From the NCBI RefSeq assembly GCF_051014685.1, contig NW_027478443.1, positions 682,001 through 746,000 on the forward strand: 64,000 bases of DNA. Reading direction: 5' to 3'. The first letter of the stretch is position 1. The number at the start of each line of letters is the position of its first letter. Positions 22,555 through 36,500 of this stretch are shown in pieces. The position numbers and the translations under genes were made by a program. Below the pieces are notes generated by a model. The model made no database searches, was not told the origin of the DNA, and worked only from the letters and a program-made list of their open reading frames with translations. This stretch comes from Ptiloglossa arizonensis (Eukaryota; Arthropoda; Insecta; Hymenoptera; Colletidae).

Positions 22555-25500
22555 TAAAGCCAAGAAATGGTTGACCAGGCAAACATTTTTCGCAATTCTG
22601 CTGCTCCAAACGCTTAACCAGAATGGCCTAGGGAAAAAATACACATACCGTTGTAATAGGGCGAGTTTCTACTTTCAGACGCAACAGGAATTTTTGGGTT
22701 AGGTCAATCCGTTCGCGAGATATGGGAGTTTGAAGCCAAGAAATTGTTGAGAAGGCAAAACATTTTTCGCAATTCTGCTGATCCAAACGCTTAACCAGAA
22801 TGGCCTATGGAAAAAATACAAATACCTTTGTAATCGGGCGAGTTTCTACTTTCAGATGCAATAGGAATTTTTGGGTTAGGTCAATCCGTTCGCGAGATAT
22901 GGGAGTTTGAAGCTAAGAAATGGTTAAGAAGACAACAAAGTTTTCGCAATTCTGCTGCTCCAAACGCTTAACCAGAATGGCCTAGGGAAAAAATACACCT
23001 ACCGTTGTAATCGGGCGAGTTTCTACTTTCACACGCAACAGGAATTTTTGGGTTAGGTCAATCCGTTCGCGAGATATGGGAGTTTGAAGCCAAGAAATGG
23101 TTGAGAAGGCAAAACATTTTTCGCAATTCTGCTGATCCAAACGCTTAACCAGAATGGCCTAGGGAAAAAATACACAAACCGTTGTAATCGGGCGAGTTTC
23201 TTCTTTCAGACGCAACAGGAATTTTTGGGTTAGGTCAATCCGTTCGCGAGATATGGGAGTTTGAAGCCAAGAAAATGTTGAGAAGGCAAAACATTTTTCG
23301 CAATTCTGCTGATCCAAACGCTTAACCAGAATGGCCTATGGAAAAAATACACATACCGTTGTAATCGGGCGAGTTACTACTTTCAGATGCAACAGGAACT
23401 TTTGCGTTAGGTCAATCCGTTCGCGAGATATGGGAGTTTGAAGCCAAGAAATGGTTGAGAAGGCAAAAAATGTTTCGCAATTCTGCTGCATCAAACGCTT
23501 AACCAGAATGGCCTAGGGAAAAAATACACATACCGTTGTAATCGGGCGAGTTTCTACTTTCAGTTACAATAGGAATTTTTGGTTTGGGTCAATCCGTTCG
23601 CGAGATATGGGAGTTTGAAGCCAAGAAATGGTTGAGAAGACAACAACTTTTTCACAATTCTGCGGGTCCAAACGCTTAACCAGAATGGCCTAGGGAAAAA
23701 ATACACCTACCGTTGTAATCGGGCGAGTTTCTACTTTCAGTTACAGTAGGAATTTTTGGGTTAGGTCAATCCGTTCGCGAGATATGGGAGTTTGAAGCCA
23801 AGGAATGGTTGAGAAGACAACAAATTTTTCGCAATTCTGCTGCTCCAAACGCTTAACCAGAATGGGCTAGGGAAAAAATACACATACCGTTGTAATCGGG
23901 CGAGTTTCTACTTTCACACGCAACAGGAATTTTTTGGGTTAGGTCAATCCGTTCGCGAGATATGGGAGTTTGAAGCCAAGAAATGGTTGAGAAGGCAAAA
24001 CATTTTTCGCAATTCTGCTGGTCCAAACGCTTAAGCAGAATGGCCTAGGGAAAAAATACACATACCGTTGTAATCGGGCGAGTTTCTACTTTCAGATGCA
24101 ATAGGAATTTTTGGGTTAGGTCAATCGGTTCGGGAGATATGGGAGTTTGAAGCTAAGAAATGGTTAAGAAGACAACAAAGTTTTCGCACTTCTGCTGCTC
24201 CAAACGCTTAACCAGAATGGCCTAGGGAAAAAATACACATACCGTTGTAACCGGGCGAGTTTCTACTTGCAAATGCAATAGGAATTTTTGGATTAGGTCA
24301 ATCCGTTCGCTAGATATGGGAGTTTGAAGCCAAGAAATGGTTGACCAGGCAAACATTTTTCGCAATTCTGCTGCTCCAAACGCTTAACCAGAATGGCCTA
24401 GGGAAAAAATACACATACCGTTGTAATCGGGCGAGTTTCTACTTTCAGACGCAACAGGAATTTTTGGGTTAGGTCAATCCGTTCGCGAGATATGGGAGTT
24501 TGAAGCCAAGAAATTGTTGAGAAGGCAAAACATTTTTCGCAATTCTGCTGGTCCAAACGCTTAACCAGAATGGCCTATGGAAAAAATACACATACCTTTG
24601 TAATCGGGCGAGTTTCTACTTTCAGATGCAATAGGAATTTTTGGGTTAGGTCAATCCGTTCGCGAGATATGGGAGTTTGAAGCTAAGAAATGTTTAAGAA
24701 GACAACAAAGTTTTCGCAATTCTGCTGCTCCAAACGCTTAACCAGAATGGCCTGGGGAAAAAATACACCTACCGTTGTAATCGGGCGACTTTCTACTTTC
24801 ACACGCAACAGGAATTTTTGGGTTAGGTCAATCCGTTCGCGAGATACGGGAGTTTGAAGCCAAGAAATGGTTGAGAAGGCAAAACATTTTTCGCAATTCT
24901 GCTGATCCAAACGCTTAACCAGAATGGCCTAGGGAAAAAATACACATACCTTTGTAATCGGGCGAGTTTCTACTTTCAGATGCAATAGGAATTTTTGGGT
25001 TAGGTCAATCCGTTCGCGAGATATGGGAGTTTGAAGCTAAGAAATGGTTAAGAAGACAACAAAGTTTTCGCAATTCTGCTGCTCCAAACGCTTAACCAGA
25101 ATGGCCTAGGGAAAAAATACACCTACCGTTGTAATCGGGCGACTTTCTACTTTCACACGCAACAGGAATTTTTGGGTTAGGTCAATCCGTTCGCGAGATA
25201 TGGGAGTTTGAAGCCAAGAAATGGTTGAGAAGGCAAAACATTTTTCGCAATTCTGCTGATCCAAACGCTTAACCAGAATGTCCTATGGAAAAAATACACA
25301 TACCTTTGTAATCGGGCGAGTTTCTACTTTCAGATGCAATAGGAATTTTTGGGTTAGGTCAATCCGTTCGCGAGATATGGGAGTTTGAAGCCAAGAAATG
25401 GTTGAGGAGGCAAAACATTTTTCGCAATTCTGCTGCTCCAAACGCTTAACAAGAATGGCCTAGGGAAAAAATACGCATACCGTTGTAATCGGGCGAGTTA

Positions 25501-25739
25501 CTACTTTCAGATGCAACAGGAACTTTTGCGTTAGGTCAATCCGTTCGCGAGATATGGGAGTTTGAAGCCAAGAAATGGTTGAGAAGGCAAAAAATGTTTC
25601 GCAATTCTGCTGCATCAAACGCTTAACCAGAATGGCCTAGGGAAAAAATACACATACCGTTGTAATCGGGCGAGTTTCTACTTTCAGTTACAATAGGAAT
25701 TTTTGGGTTGGGTCAATCCGTTCGCGAGATATGGGAGTT
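22555..25739 (+). repeat. 18-monomer higher-order unit A, copy 2 (3,185 bp)
   Basis: This is the second copy of 19370-22554. Its left junction joins a GTTACAATAGG / GGGTTGGGTC monomer to a GTTGACCAGGC monomer inside AGTTTAAAGCCAAG near 22555. Its right end leaves the match near 25740, where GAAGCCAAGGGATGG begins. The near absence of differences from copy 1 suggests a recent exchange. A collapse or expansion error in the assembly is the main alternative. Confidence 0.85.
24835..24851 (+). other. Exact CENP-B box match, site 2 of 7
   Basis: This is the duplicate of the site at 21650, exactly 3,185 bp downstream in unit A copy 2, with the same sequence and the same surrounding monomer. Confidence 0.7.
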
Positions 25740-26099
25740 TGAAGCCAAGGGATGGTTGAGAAGACAACAAATTTTTCGCAATTCTGCTGCTCCAAACGCT
25801 TAACCAGAATGGGCTAGGGAAAAAATACACATACCGTTGAAATCGGGCGAGTTTCTACTTTCACACGCAACAGGAATTTTTGGGTTAGGTCAATCCGTTC
25901 GCGAGATATGGGAGTTTGAAGCCAAGAAATGCTTGTGAAGGCAAAACATTTTTCGCAATTCTGCTGATCCAAACGCTTAACCAGAATGGCCTAGGGAAAA
26001 AATACACATACCGTTGTAATCGGGCGAGTTTCTACTTTCAGACGCAACAGGAATTTTTGGGTTAGGTCAATCCGTTCGCGAGATATGGGAGTTTGAAGC

Positions 26100-27508
26100 C
26101 AAGAAAATGTTGAGCAGGCAAAACATTTTTCGCAATTCTGCTGATCCAAACGCTTAACCAGAATGGCCTATGGAAAAAATACACATACCTTTGTAATCGG
26201 GCGGGTTTCTACTTTCAGATGCAATAGGAATTTTTGGGTTAGGTCAATCCGTTCGCGAGATATGGGAGTTTGAAGCCAAGAAATTGTTGAGAAGGCAAAA
26301 CATTTTTCGCAATTCTGCTGACCCAAACGCTTAACCAGAATGGCCTATGGAAAAAATACACATACTTTTGTAATCGGGCGAGTTTCTACTTTCAGATGCA
26401 ATAGGAATTTTTGGGTTAGGTCAATCCGTTCGCGAGATATGGGAGTTTGAATCCAAGAAATGGTTGAGGAGGCAAAACATTTTTCGCAATTCTGCTGCTC
26501 CAAACGCTTAACAAGAATGGCCTAGGGAAAAAATACACATACCGTTGTAATCGGGCGAGTTACTACTTTCAGATGCAACAGGAACTTTTGCGTTAGGTCA
26601 ATCCGATCGCGAGATATGGGAGTTTGAAGCCAAGAAATGGTTGAGAAGGCAAAAAATGTTTCGCAATTCTGCTGCATCAAACGCTTAACCAGAATGGCCT
26701 AGGGAAAAAATACACATACCGTTGTAATCGGGCGAGTTTCTACTTTCAGTTACAATGGGAATTTTTGGGTTGGGTCAATCCGTTCGCGAGATATGGGAGT
26801 TTGAAGCCAAGAAAATGTTGAGCAGGCAAAACATTTTTCGCAATTCTGCTGATCCAAACGCTTAACCAGAATGGCCTATGGAAAAAATACACATACCTTT
26901 GTAATCGGGCGGGTTTCTACTTTCAGATGCAATAGGAATTTTTGGGTTAGGTCAATCCGTTCGCGAGATATGGGAGTTTGAAGCCAAGAAATTGTTGAGA
27001 AGGCAAAACATTTTTCGCAATTCTGCTGACCCAAACGCTTAACCAGAATGGCCTATGGAAAAAATACACATACTTTTGTAATCGGGCGAGTTTCTACTTT
27101 CAGATGCAATAGGAATTTTTGGGTTAGGTCAATCCGTTCGCGAGATATGGGAGTTTGAATCCAAGAAATGGTTGAGGAGGCAAAACATTTTTCGCAATTC
27201 TGCTGCTCCAAACGCTTAACAAGAATGGCCTAGGGAAAAAATACACATACCGTTGTAATCGGGCGAGTTACTACTTTCAGATGCAACAGGAACTTTTGCG
27301 TTAGGTCAATCCGATCGCGAGATATGGGAGTTTGAAGCCAAGAAATGGTTGAGAAGGCAAAAAATGTTTCGCAATTCTGCTGCATCAAACGCTTAACCAG
27401 AATGGCCTAGGGAAAAAATACACATACCGTTGTAATCGGGCGAGTTTCTACTTTCAGTTACAATGGGAATTTTTGGGTTGGGTCAATCCGTGCGCGAGAT
27501 ATGGGAGT
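26100..27508 (+). repeat. Four-monomer tandem duplication (offset 708 bp)
   Basis: About 26100-26800 recurs at 26808-27508, and a third copy lies at about 28580-29290. Shared rare forms are GAAAATGTTGAGCAGG (26111, 26819 and 28588 at TGAGCAGG), CATACTTTTGTAATCGG, GACCCAAACGC, GAATCCAAGAAATGG, CAATCCGATCGCGAG and GTTACAATGGG. The CGATCG form destroys the TTCG half of the strong CENP-B-box-like site in one monomer of each copy. Confidence 0.8.
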
Positions 27509-30154
27509 TTGAAGCCAAGAAATGGTTGAGAAGACAACAACTTTTTCACAATTCTGCGGGTCCAAACGCTTAACCAGAATGGCCTAGGGAAAAAACACGC
27601 ATACCGTTGAAATCGGGCGGGTTTCTACTTTCAGATGCAACAGGAATTTTTGGGTTAGGTCAATCCGTTCGCGAGATATAGGAGTTTGAAGCCAAGAAAT
27701 GTTTGAGACGGCAAAAAATTTTTCGCAATTCTGCTGCTTCAAACGCTTAACCAGAATGGCCTAGGGAAAAAATACACATACCGTTGTAATCGGGCGAGTT
27801 CTACTTTCAGTTACAATAGGAATTTTTGGGTTAGGTCAATCCGTTCGCGAGATATGGGAGTTTGAAGCCAAGAAATGGTTGAGAAGGCAAAACATTTTCC
27901 GCAATTCTGCTGCTTCATACGCTTAACAAGAATGGCCTAGGGAAAAAATACACATACCGTTGTAACCGGGCGAGTTTCTACTTGCAAATGCAATAGGAAT
28001 TTTTGGGTTAGGTCAATCCGTTCTCTAGATATGGGAGTTTGAAGCCAAGAAATGGTTGACCAGGCAAACATTTTTCGCAATTCTGATGCTCCAAACGCTT
28101 AACCAGAATGGCCTAGGGAAAAAAAAACACATACCGTTGTAATCGGGCGGGTTTCTACTTTCAGATGTAACAGGAATTTTTGGGTTAGGTCAATCCGTTC
28201 GCGAGATATGGGAGTTTGAAGCCAAGAAATGGTTGAGACGGCAAAAAATTTTTCGCAATTCTGCTGCTTCAAACGCTTAACCAGAATGGCCTAGGGAGAA
28301 AATACACATACCGTTGTAATCGGGCGAGTTTCTACTTTCAGATGCAATAGGAATTTTTGGGTTAGGTCAATCCGTTCGCGAGGTATGGGAGTTTGAAGCC
28401 AAGAAATGGTTGAGACGGCAAAAAATTTTTCGCAATTCTGCTGCTTCAAACGCTTAACCAGAATGGCCTAGGGAAAAAATACACATACCGTTGTAATCGG
28501 GCGAGTTTCTACTTTCAGACGCAACAGGAATTTTTGGGTTAGGTCAATCCGTTCGCGAGATATGGGAGTTTGAAGCCAAGAAAATGTTGAGCAGGCAAAA
28601 CATTTTTCGCAATTCTGCTGATCCAAACGCTTATCCAGAATGGCCTATGGAAAAAATACACATACCTTTGTAATCGGGCGGGTTTCTACTTTCAGATGCA
28701 ATAGGAATTTTTGGGTTAGGTCAATCCGTTCGCGAGATATGGGAGTTTGAAGCCAAGAAAATGTTGAGAAGGCAAAACATTTTTCGCAATTCTGCTGACC
28801 CAAACGCTTAACCAGAATGGCCTATGGAAAAAATACACATACTTTTGTAATCGGGCGAGTTTCTACTTTCAGATGCAATAGGAATTTTTGGGTTAGGTCA
28901 ATCCGTTCGCGAGATATGGGAGTTTGAATCCAAGAAATGGTTGAGGAGGCAAAACATTTTTCGCAATTCTGCTGCTCCAAACGCTTAACAAGAATGGCCT
29001 AGGGAAAAAATACACATACCGTTGTAATCGGGCGAGTTACTACTTTCAGATGCAACAGGAACTTTTGCGTTAGGTCAATCCGATCGCGAGATATGGGAGT
29101 TTGAAGCCAAGAAATGGTTGAGAAGGCAAAAAATGTTTCGCAATTCTGCTGCATCAAACGCTTAACCAGAATGGCCTAGGGAAAAAATACACATACCGTT
29201 GTAATCGGGCGAGTTTCTACTTTCAGTTACAATGGGAATTTTTGGGTTGGGTCAATCCGTTCGCGAGATATGGGAGTTTGAAGCCAAGAAATGGTTGAGA
29301 AGACAACAACTTTTTCACAATTCTGCGGGTCCAAACGCTTAACCAGAATGGCCTAGGGAAAAAACACGCATACCGTTGTAATCGGGCGGGTTTCTACTTT
29401 CAGATGCAACAGGAATTTTTGGGTTAGGTCAATCCGTTCGCGAGATATAGGAGTTTGAAGCCAAGAAATGTTTGAGACGGCAAAAAATTTTTCGCAATTC
29501 TGCTGCTTCAAACGCTTAACCAGAATGGCCTAGGGAAAAAATACACATACCGTTGTAATCGGGCGAGTTCTACTTTCAGTTACAATAGGAATTTTTGGGT
29601 TAGGTCAATCCGTTCGCGAGATATGGGAGTTTGAAGCCAAGAAATGGTTGAGAAGGCAAAACATTTTCCGCAATTCTGCTGCTCCATACGCTTAACAAGA
29701 ATGGCCTAGGGAAAAAATACACATACCGTTGTAACCGGGCGAGTTTCTACTTGCAAATGCAATAGGAATTTTTGGGTTAGGTCAATCCGTTCTCTAGATA
29801 TGGGACTTTGAAGCCAAGAAATGGTTGACCAGGCAAACATTTTTCGCAATTCTGCTGCTCCAAACGCTTAACCAGAATGGCCTAGGGAAAAAAAAACACA
29901 TACCGTTGTAATCGGGCGGGTTTCTACTTTCAGATGTAACAGGAATTTTTGGGTTAGGTCAATCCGTTCGCGAGATATGGGAGTTTGAAGCCAAGAAATG
30001 GTTGAGACGGCAAAAAATTTTTCGCAATTCTGCTGCTTCAAACGCTTAACCAGAATGGCCTAGGGAAAAAATACACATACCGTTGTAATCGGGCGAGTTT
30101 CTACTTTCAGATGCAATAGGAATTTTTGGGTTAGGTCAATCCGTTCGCGAGATA
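26806..30154 (+). repeat. Ten-monomer tandem duplication (offset 1,769 bp)
   Basis: About 26806-28385 recurs at about 28575-30154. Shared markers are GGCGAGTTCTAC, a two-base deletion of GAGTTTCTAC (27801 and 29570 at CTAC), TCCATACGC or TTCATACGC, GTTCTCTAGATATGG, the long A tract before CACATACCG, and GATGTAACAGG. Differences include GTGCGCGAG against GTTCGCGAG and GTTGAAATCGG against GTTGTAATCGG. It contains and extends the four-monomer repeat described at 26.1 kb. Confidence 0.8.
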
Positions 30155-30949
30155 TGGGAGTTTGAAGCTAAGAAATGGTTAAGAAGACAACAAAGTTTTC
30201 GCACTTCTGCTGCTCCAAATGCTTAACCAGAATGGCCTAGGGAAAAAATACACATACCGTTGTAACCGGGCGAGTTTCTACTTGCAAATGCAATAGGAAT
30301 TTTTGGGTTAGGTCAATCCGTTCGCGAGATATGGGAGTTTGAAGCCAAGAAATGGTTGAGAAGGCAAAACATTTTTCGCAATTCTGCTGATCCAAAAGCT
30401 TAACCAGAATGGCCTAGGGAAAAAATACACATACCGTTGTAATCGGGCGAGTTTCGACTTTCAGATGCAATAGGAATTTTTGGGTTAGGTCAATCCGTTC
30501 GCGAGATATGGGAGTTTGAAGCTAAGAAATGGTTAAGAAGACAACAAAGTTTTCGCAATTCTGCTGCTCCAAACGCTTAACCAGAATGGCCTAGGGAAAA
30601 AATACACCTACCATTGTAATCGGGCGAGTTTCTACTTTCAGTTACAGTAGGAATTTTTGGGTTAGGTCAATCCGTTCGCGAGATGTGGGAGTTTGAAGCC
30701 AAGGAATGGTTGAGAAGACAACAAATTTTTCGCAATTCTGTTGCTCCAAACGCTTAACCAGAATGGGCTAGGGAAAAAATACACATACCGTTGTAACCGG
30801 GCGAGCTTCTACTTGCAAATGCAATAGGAATTTTTGGGTTAGGTCAATCCGTTCGCTAGATATGGGAGCTTGAAGCCAAGAAATGGTTGACAAGGCAAAC
30901 ATTTTTCGCAATTCTGCTGCTCCAAACGCTTAACCAGAATGGCCTAGGG
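29709..30949 (+). repeat. Seven-monomer module, copy 1 of 5 (1,241 bp)
   Basis: The module runs from the monomer holding GTAACCGGG and GTTCTCTAGATATGG to the monomer ending just before a long A tract and CATACCG. In order it contains GTTCTCTAG, the GATGTAACAGG / GAGACGGC monomer, a GTTAAGAAGAC / CGCACTTCTGC monomer, a second AACCGGG monomer, GAGTTTCGAC, GTTACAGTAGG, and GGCGAGCTTCTAC with GAGCTTGAAGCC. The distance from CTCTAGAT to GTTTCGAC is 659 bp, the same in all five copies. Here the tail reads CCAAATGC and CAAAAGCTTAACC. Its second half overlaps the start of unit B copy 1. Confidence 0.8.
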
Positions 30950-33582
30950 AAAAAAAACATACCGTTGTAATCGGGCGAGTTTCTAGTTTCACACGCAACA
31001 GGAATTTTTGAGTTAGGTCAATCCGTTCGCGAGATATGGGAGTTTGAAGCCAAGAAATGGTTGAGAAGGCAAAACATTTTTCGCAATTCTGCTGCTCCAA
31101 ACGCTTAACCAGAATGCCCTAGGGAAAAAATACACATACCGTTGTAATCGGGCGAGTTTCTACTTTCAGACGCAACAGGAATTTTTGGGTTAGGTCAATC
31201 CGTTCGCGAGATATGGGAGTTTGAAGCCAAGAAATTGTTGAGAAGGCAAAACATTTTTCGCAATTCTGCTGATCCAAACGCTTAACCAGAATGGCCTATG
31301 GAAAAAATACACATACCTTTGTAATCGGGCGAGTTTCTACTTTCAGATGCAATAGGAATTTTTGGGTTAGGTCAATCCGTTCGCGAGACATGGGAGTTTG
31401 AAGCCAAGAAATGGTTGAGAAGGCAAAACATTTTTCGCAATTCTGCTGCTCCAAACGCTAAACAAGAATGGCCTAGGGAAAAAATACACATACCGTTGTA
31501 ATCGGGCGAGTTTCTACTTTCAGTTACAATAGGAATTTTAGGGTTGGGTCAATCCGTTCGCGAGATATGGGAGTTTGAAGCCAAGGAATGGTTGAGAAAA
31601 CAACAAATTTTTCGCAATTCTGCTGCTCTAAACGCTTAACCAGAATGGGCTAGGGAAAAAATACACATACCGTTGTAATCGGGCGAATTTCTACTTTCAC
31701 ACGCAACAGGAATTTTTGGGTTAGGTCAATCCGTTCGCGAGATATGGGAGTTTGAAGCCAAGAAATGGTTGAGAAGGCAAAACATTTTTCGCAATTCTGC
31801 TGATCCAAACGCTTAACCAGAATGGCCTAGGGAAAAAATACACATACCTTTGTAATCGGGCGAGTTTCTACTTTCAGATGCAATAGGAATTTTTGGGTTA
31901 GGTCAATCCGTTCGCGAGATATGGGAGTTTGAAGCTAAGAAATGGTTAAGAAGACAACAAAGTTTTCGCAATTCTGCTGCTCCAAACGCTTAACCAGAAT
32001 GGCCTAGGGAAAAAATACACCTACCGTTGTAATCGGGCGACTTTCTACTTTCACACGCAACAGGAATTTTTGGGTTAGGTCAATCCGTTCGCGAGATATG
32101 GGAGTTTGAAGCCAAGAAATGGTTGAGAAGGCAAAACATTTTTCGCAATTCTGCTGATCCAAACGCTTAACCAGAATGTCCTATGGAAAAAATACACATA
32201 CCTTTGTAATCGGGCGAGTTTCTACTTTCAGATGCAATAGGAATTTTTGGGTTAGGTCAATCCGTTCGCGAGATATGGGAGTTTGAAGCCAAGAAATGGT
32301 TGAGGAGGCAAAACATTTTTCGCAATTCTGCTGCTCCAAACGCTTAACATGAATGGCCTAGGGAAAAAATACGCATACCGTTGTAATCGGGCGAGTTACT
32401 ACTTTCAGATGCAACAGGAACTTTTGCGTTAGGTCAATCCGTTCGCGACATATGGGAGTTTGAAGCCAAGAAATGGTTGAGAAGACAACAACTTTTTCAC
32501 AATTCTGCGGGTCCAAACGCTTAACCAGAATGGCCTAGGGAAAAAATACACCTACCGTTGTAATCGGGCGAGTTTCTACTTTCAGTTATAGTAGGAATTT
32601 TCGGGTTAGGTCAATCCGTTCGCGAGATATGGGAGTTTGAAGCCAAGGGATGGTTGAGAAGACAACAAATTTTTCGCAATTCTGCTGCTCCAAACGCTTA
32701 ACCAGAATGGGCTAGGGAAAAAATACACATACCGTTGAAATCGGGCGAGTTTCTACTTTCAGATGCAATAGGAATTTTTGGGTTAGGTCAATCCGTTCGC
32801 GAGATATGGGAGTTTGAAGCCAAGAAATGGTTGAGGAGGCAAAACATTTTTCGCAATTCTGCTGCTCCAAACGCTTAACAAGAATGGCCTAGGGAAAAAA
32901 TACACATACCGTTGTAATCGGGCGAGTTACTACTTTCAGATGCAACAGGAACTTTTGCGTTAGGTCAATCCGTTCGCGAGATATGGGAGTTTGAAGCCAA
33001 GAAATGGTTGAGAAGGCAAAAAATGTTTCGCAAATCTGCTGCATCAAACGCTTAACCAGAATGGCCTAGGGAAAAAATACACATACCGTTGTAATCGGGC
33101 GAGTTTATACTTTCAGTTACAATAGGAATTTTTGGTTTGGGTCAATCCGTTCGCGAGATATGGGAGTTTGAAGCCAAGAAATGGTTGAGAAGACAACAAC
33201 TTTTTCACAATTCTGCGGGTCCAAACGCTTAACCAGAATGGCCTAGGGAAAAAATACACCTACCGTTGTAATCGGGCGAGTTTCTACTTTCAGTTACAGT
33301 AGGAATTTTTGGGTTAGGTCAATCCGTTCGCGAGATATGGGAGTTTGAAGCCAAGGAATGGTTGAGAAGACAACAAATTTTTCGCAATTCTGCTGCTCCA
33401 AACGCTTAACCAGAATGGGCTAGGGAAAAAATACACATACCGTTGTAATCGGGCGAGTTTCTACTTTCACACGCAACAGGAATTTTTGGGTTAGGTCAAT
33501 CCGTTCGCGAGATATGGGAGTTTGAAGACAAGAAATGGTTGAGAAGGCAAAACATTTTTCGCAATTCTGCTGATCCAAACGC
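30400..33582 (+). repeat. 18-monomer higher-order unit B, copy 1 (3,183 bp)
   Basis: A second copy abuts at 33583-36765. Markers found in both at an offset of 3,183 are GAGTTTCGACTTTC (30451 and 33634 at GTTTCG), GAAAAAAAACATACC, GAGTTTCTAGTTTC, GAGACATGGGAG, AACGCTAAACAAG, GGAATTTTAGGGTTGGG, AACATGAATGG, TTCGCGACATATGG, GTTATAGTAGGAATTTTCGG, GAGTTTATAC and GAAGACAAGAAATGG. The one difference I noticed is CGCAAATCTG here (33031) against CGCAATTCTG. Unit B differs in composition from unit A although both have eighteen monomers. They share one stretch: about 21765-22380 matches 31845-32460. Confidence 0.85.
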
Positions 33583-36500
33583 TTAACCAGAATGGCCTAG
33601 GGAAAAAATACACATACCGTTGTAATCGGGCGAGTTTCGACTTTCAGATGCAATAGGAATTTTTGGGTTAGGTCAATCCGTTCGCGAGATATGGGAGTTT
33701 GAAGCTAAGAAATGGTTAAGAAGACAACAAAGTTTTCGCAATTCTGCTGCTCCAAACGCTTAACCAGAATGGCCTAGGGAAAAAATACACCTACCATTGT
33801 AATCGGGCGAGTTTCTACTTTCAGTTACAGTAGGAATTTTTGGGTTAGGTCAATCCGTTCGCGAGATGTGGGAGTTTGAAGCCAAGGAATGGTTGAGAAG
33901 ACAACAAATTTTTCGCAATTCTGTTGCTCCAAACGCTTAACCAGAATGGGCTAGGGAAAAAATACACATACCGTTGTAACCGGGCGAGCTTCTACTTGCA
34001 AATGCAATAGGAATTTTTGGGTTAGGTCAATCCGTTCGCTAGATATGGGAGCTTGAAGCCAAGAAATGGTTGACAAGGCAAACATTTTTCGCAATTCTGC
34101 TGCTCCAAACGCTTAACCAGAATGGCCTAGGGAAAAAAAACATACCGTTGTAATCGGGCGAGTTTCTAGTTTCACACGCAACAGGAATTTTTGAGTTAGG
34201 TCAATCCGTTCGCGAGATATGGGAGTTTGAAGCCAAGAAATGGTTGAGAAGGCAAAACATTTTTCGCAATTCTGCTGCTCCAAACGCTTAACCAGAATGC
34301 CCTAGGGAAAAAATACACATACCGTTGTAATCGGGCGAGTTTCTACTTTCAGACGCAACAGGAATTTTTGGGTTAGGTCAATCCGTTCGCGAGATATGGG
34401 AGTTTGAAGCCAAGAAATTGTTGAGAAGGCAAAACATTTTTCGCAATTCTGCTGATCCAAACGCTTAACCAGAATGGCCTATGGAAAAAATACACATACC
34501 TTTGTAATCGGGCGAGTTTCTACTTTCAGATGCAATAGGAATTTTTGGGTTAGGTCAATCCGTTCGCGAGACATGGGAGTTTGAAGCCAAGAAATGGTTG
34601 AGAAGGCAAAACATTTTTCGCAATTCTGCTGCTCCAAACGCTAAACAAGAATGGCCTAGGGAAAAAATACACATACCGTTGTAATCGGGCGAGTTTCTAC
34701 TTTCAGTTACAATAGGAATTTTAGGGTTGGGTCAATCCGTTCGCGAGATATGGGAGTTTGAAGCCAAGGAATGGTTGAGAAAACAACAAATTTTTCGCAA
34801 TTCTGCTGCTCTAAACGCTTAACCAGAATGGGCTAGGGAAAAAATACACATACCGTTGTAATCGGGCGAATTTCTACTTTCACACGCAACAGGAATTTTT
34901 GGGTTAGGTCAATCCGTTCGCGAGATATGGGAGTTTGAAGCCAAGAAATGGTTGAGAAGGCAAAACATTTTTCGCAATTCTGCTGATCCAAACGCTTAAC
35001 CAGAATGGCCTAGGGAAAAAATACACATACCTTTGTAATCGGGCGAGTTTCTACTTTCAGATGCAATAGGAATTTTTGGGTTAGGTCAATCCGTTCGCGA
35101 GATATGGGAGTTTGAAGCTAAGAAATGGTTAAGAAGACAACAAAGTTTTCGCAATTCTGCTGCTCCAAACGCTTAACCAGAATGGCCTAGGGAAAAAATA
35201 CACCTACCGTTGTAATCGGGCGACTTTCTACTTTCACACGCAACAGGAATTTTTGGGTTAGGTCAATCCGTTCGCGAGATATGGGAGTTTGAAGCCAAGA
35301 AATGGTTGAGAAGGCAAAACATTTTTCGCAATTCTGCTGATCCAAACGCTTAACCAGAATGTCCTATGGAAAAAATACACATACCTTTGTAATCGGGCGA
35401 GTTTCTACTTTCAGATGCAATAGGAATTTTTGGGTTAGGTCAATCCGTTCGCGAGATATGGGAGTTTGAAGCCAAGAAATGGTTGAGGAGGCAAAACATT
35501 TTTCGCAATTCTGCTGCTCCAAACGCTTAACATGAATGGCCTAGGGAAAAAATACGCATACCGTTGTAATCGGGCGAGTTACTACTTTCAGATGCAACAG
35601 GAACTTTTGCGTTAGGTCAATCCGTTCGCGACATATGGGAGTTTGAAGCCAAGAAATGGTTGAGAAGACAACAACTTTTTCACAATTCTGCGGGTCCAAA
35701 CGCTTAACCAGAATGGCCTAGGGAAAAAATACACCTACCGTTGTAATCGGGCGAGTTTCTACTTTCAGTTATAGTAGGAATTTTCGGGTTAGGTCAATCC
35801 GTTCGCGAGATATGGGAGTTTGAAGCCAAGGGATGGTTGAGAAGACAACAAATTTTTCGCAATTCTGCTGCTCCAAACGCTTAACCAGAATGGGCTAGGG
35901 AAAAAATACACATACCGTTGAAATCGGGCGAGTTTCTACTTTCAGATGCAATAGGAATTTTTGGGTTAGGTCAATCCGTTCGCGAGATATGGGAGTTTGA
36001 AGCCAAGAAATGGTTGAGGAGGCAAAACATTTTTCGCAATTCTGCTGCTCCAAACGCTTAACAAGAATGGCCTAGGGAAAAAATACACATACCGTTGTAA
36101 TCGGGCGAGTTACTACTTTCAGATGCAACAGGAACTTTTGCGTTAGGTCAATCCGTTCGCGAGATATGGGAGTTTGAAGCCAAGAAATGGTTGAGAAGGC
36201 AAAAAATGTTTCGCAATTCTGCTGCATCAAACGCTTAACCAGAATGGCCTAGGGAAAAAATACACATACCGTTGTAATCGGGCGAGTTTATACTTTCAGT
36301 TACAATAGGAATTTTTGGTTTGGGTCAATCCGTTCGCGAGATATGGGAGTTTGAAGCCAAGAAATGGTTGAGAAGACAACAACTTTTTCACAATTCTGCG
36401 GGTCCAAACGCTTAACCAGAATGGCCTAGGGAAAAAATACACCTACCGTTGTAATCGGGCGAGTTTCTACTTTCAGTTACAGTAGGAATTTTTGGGTTAG

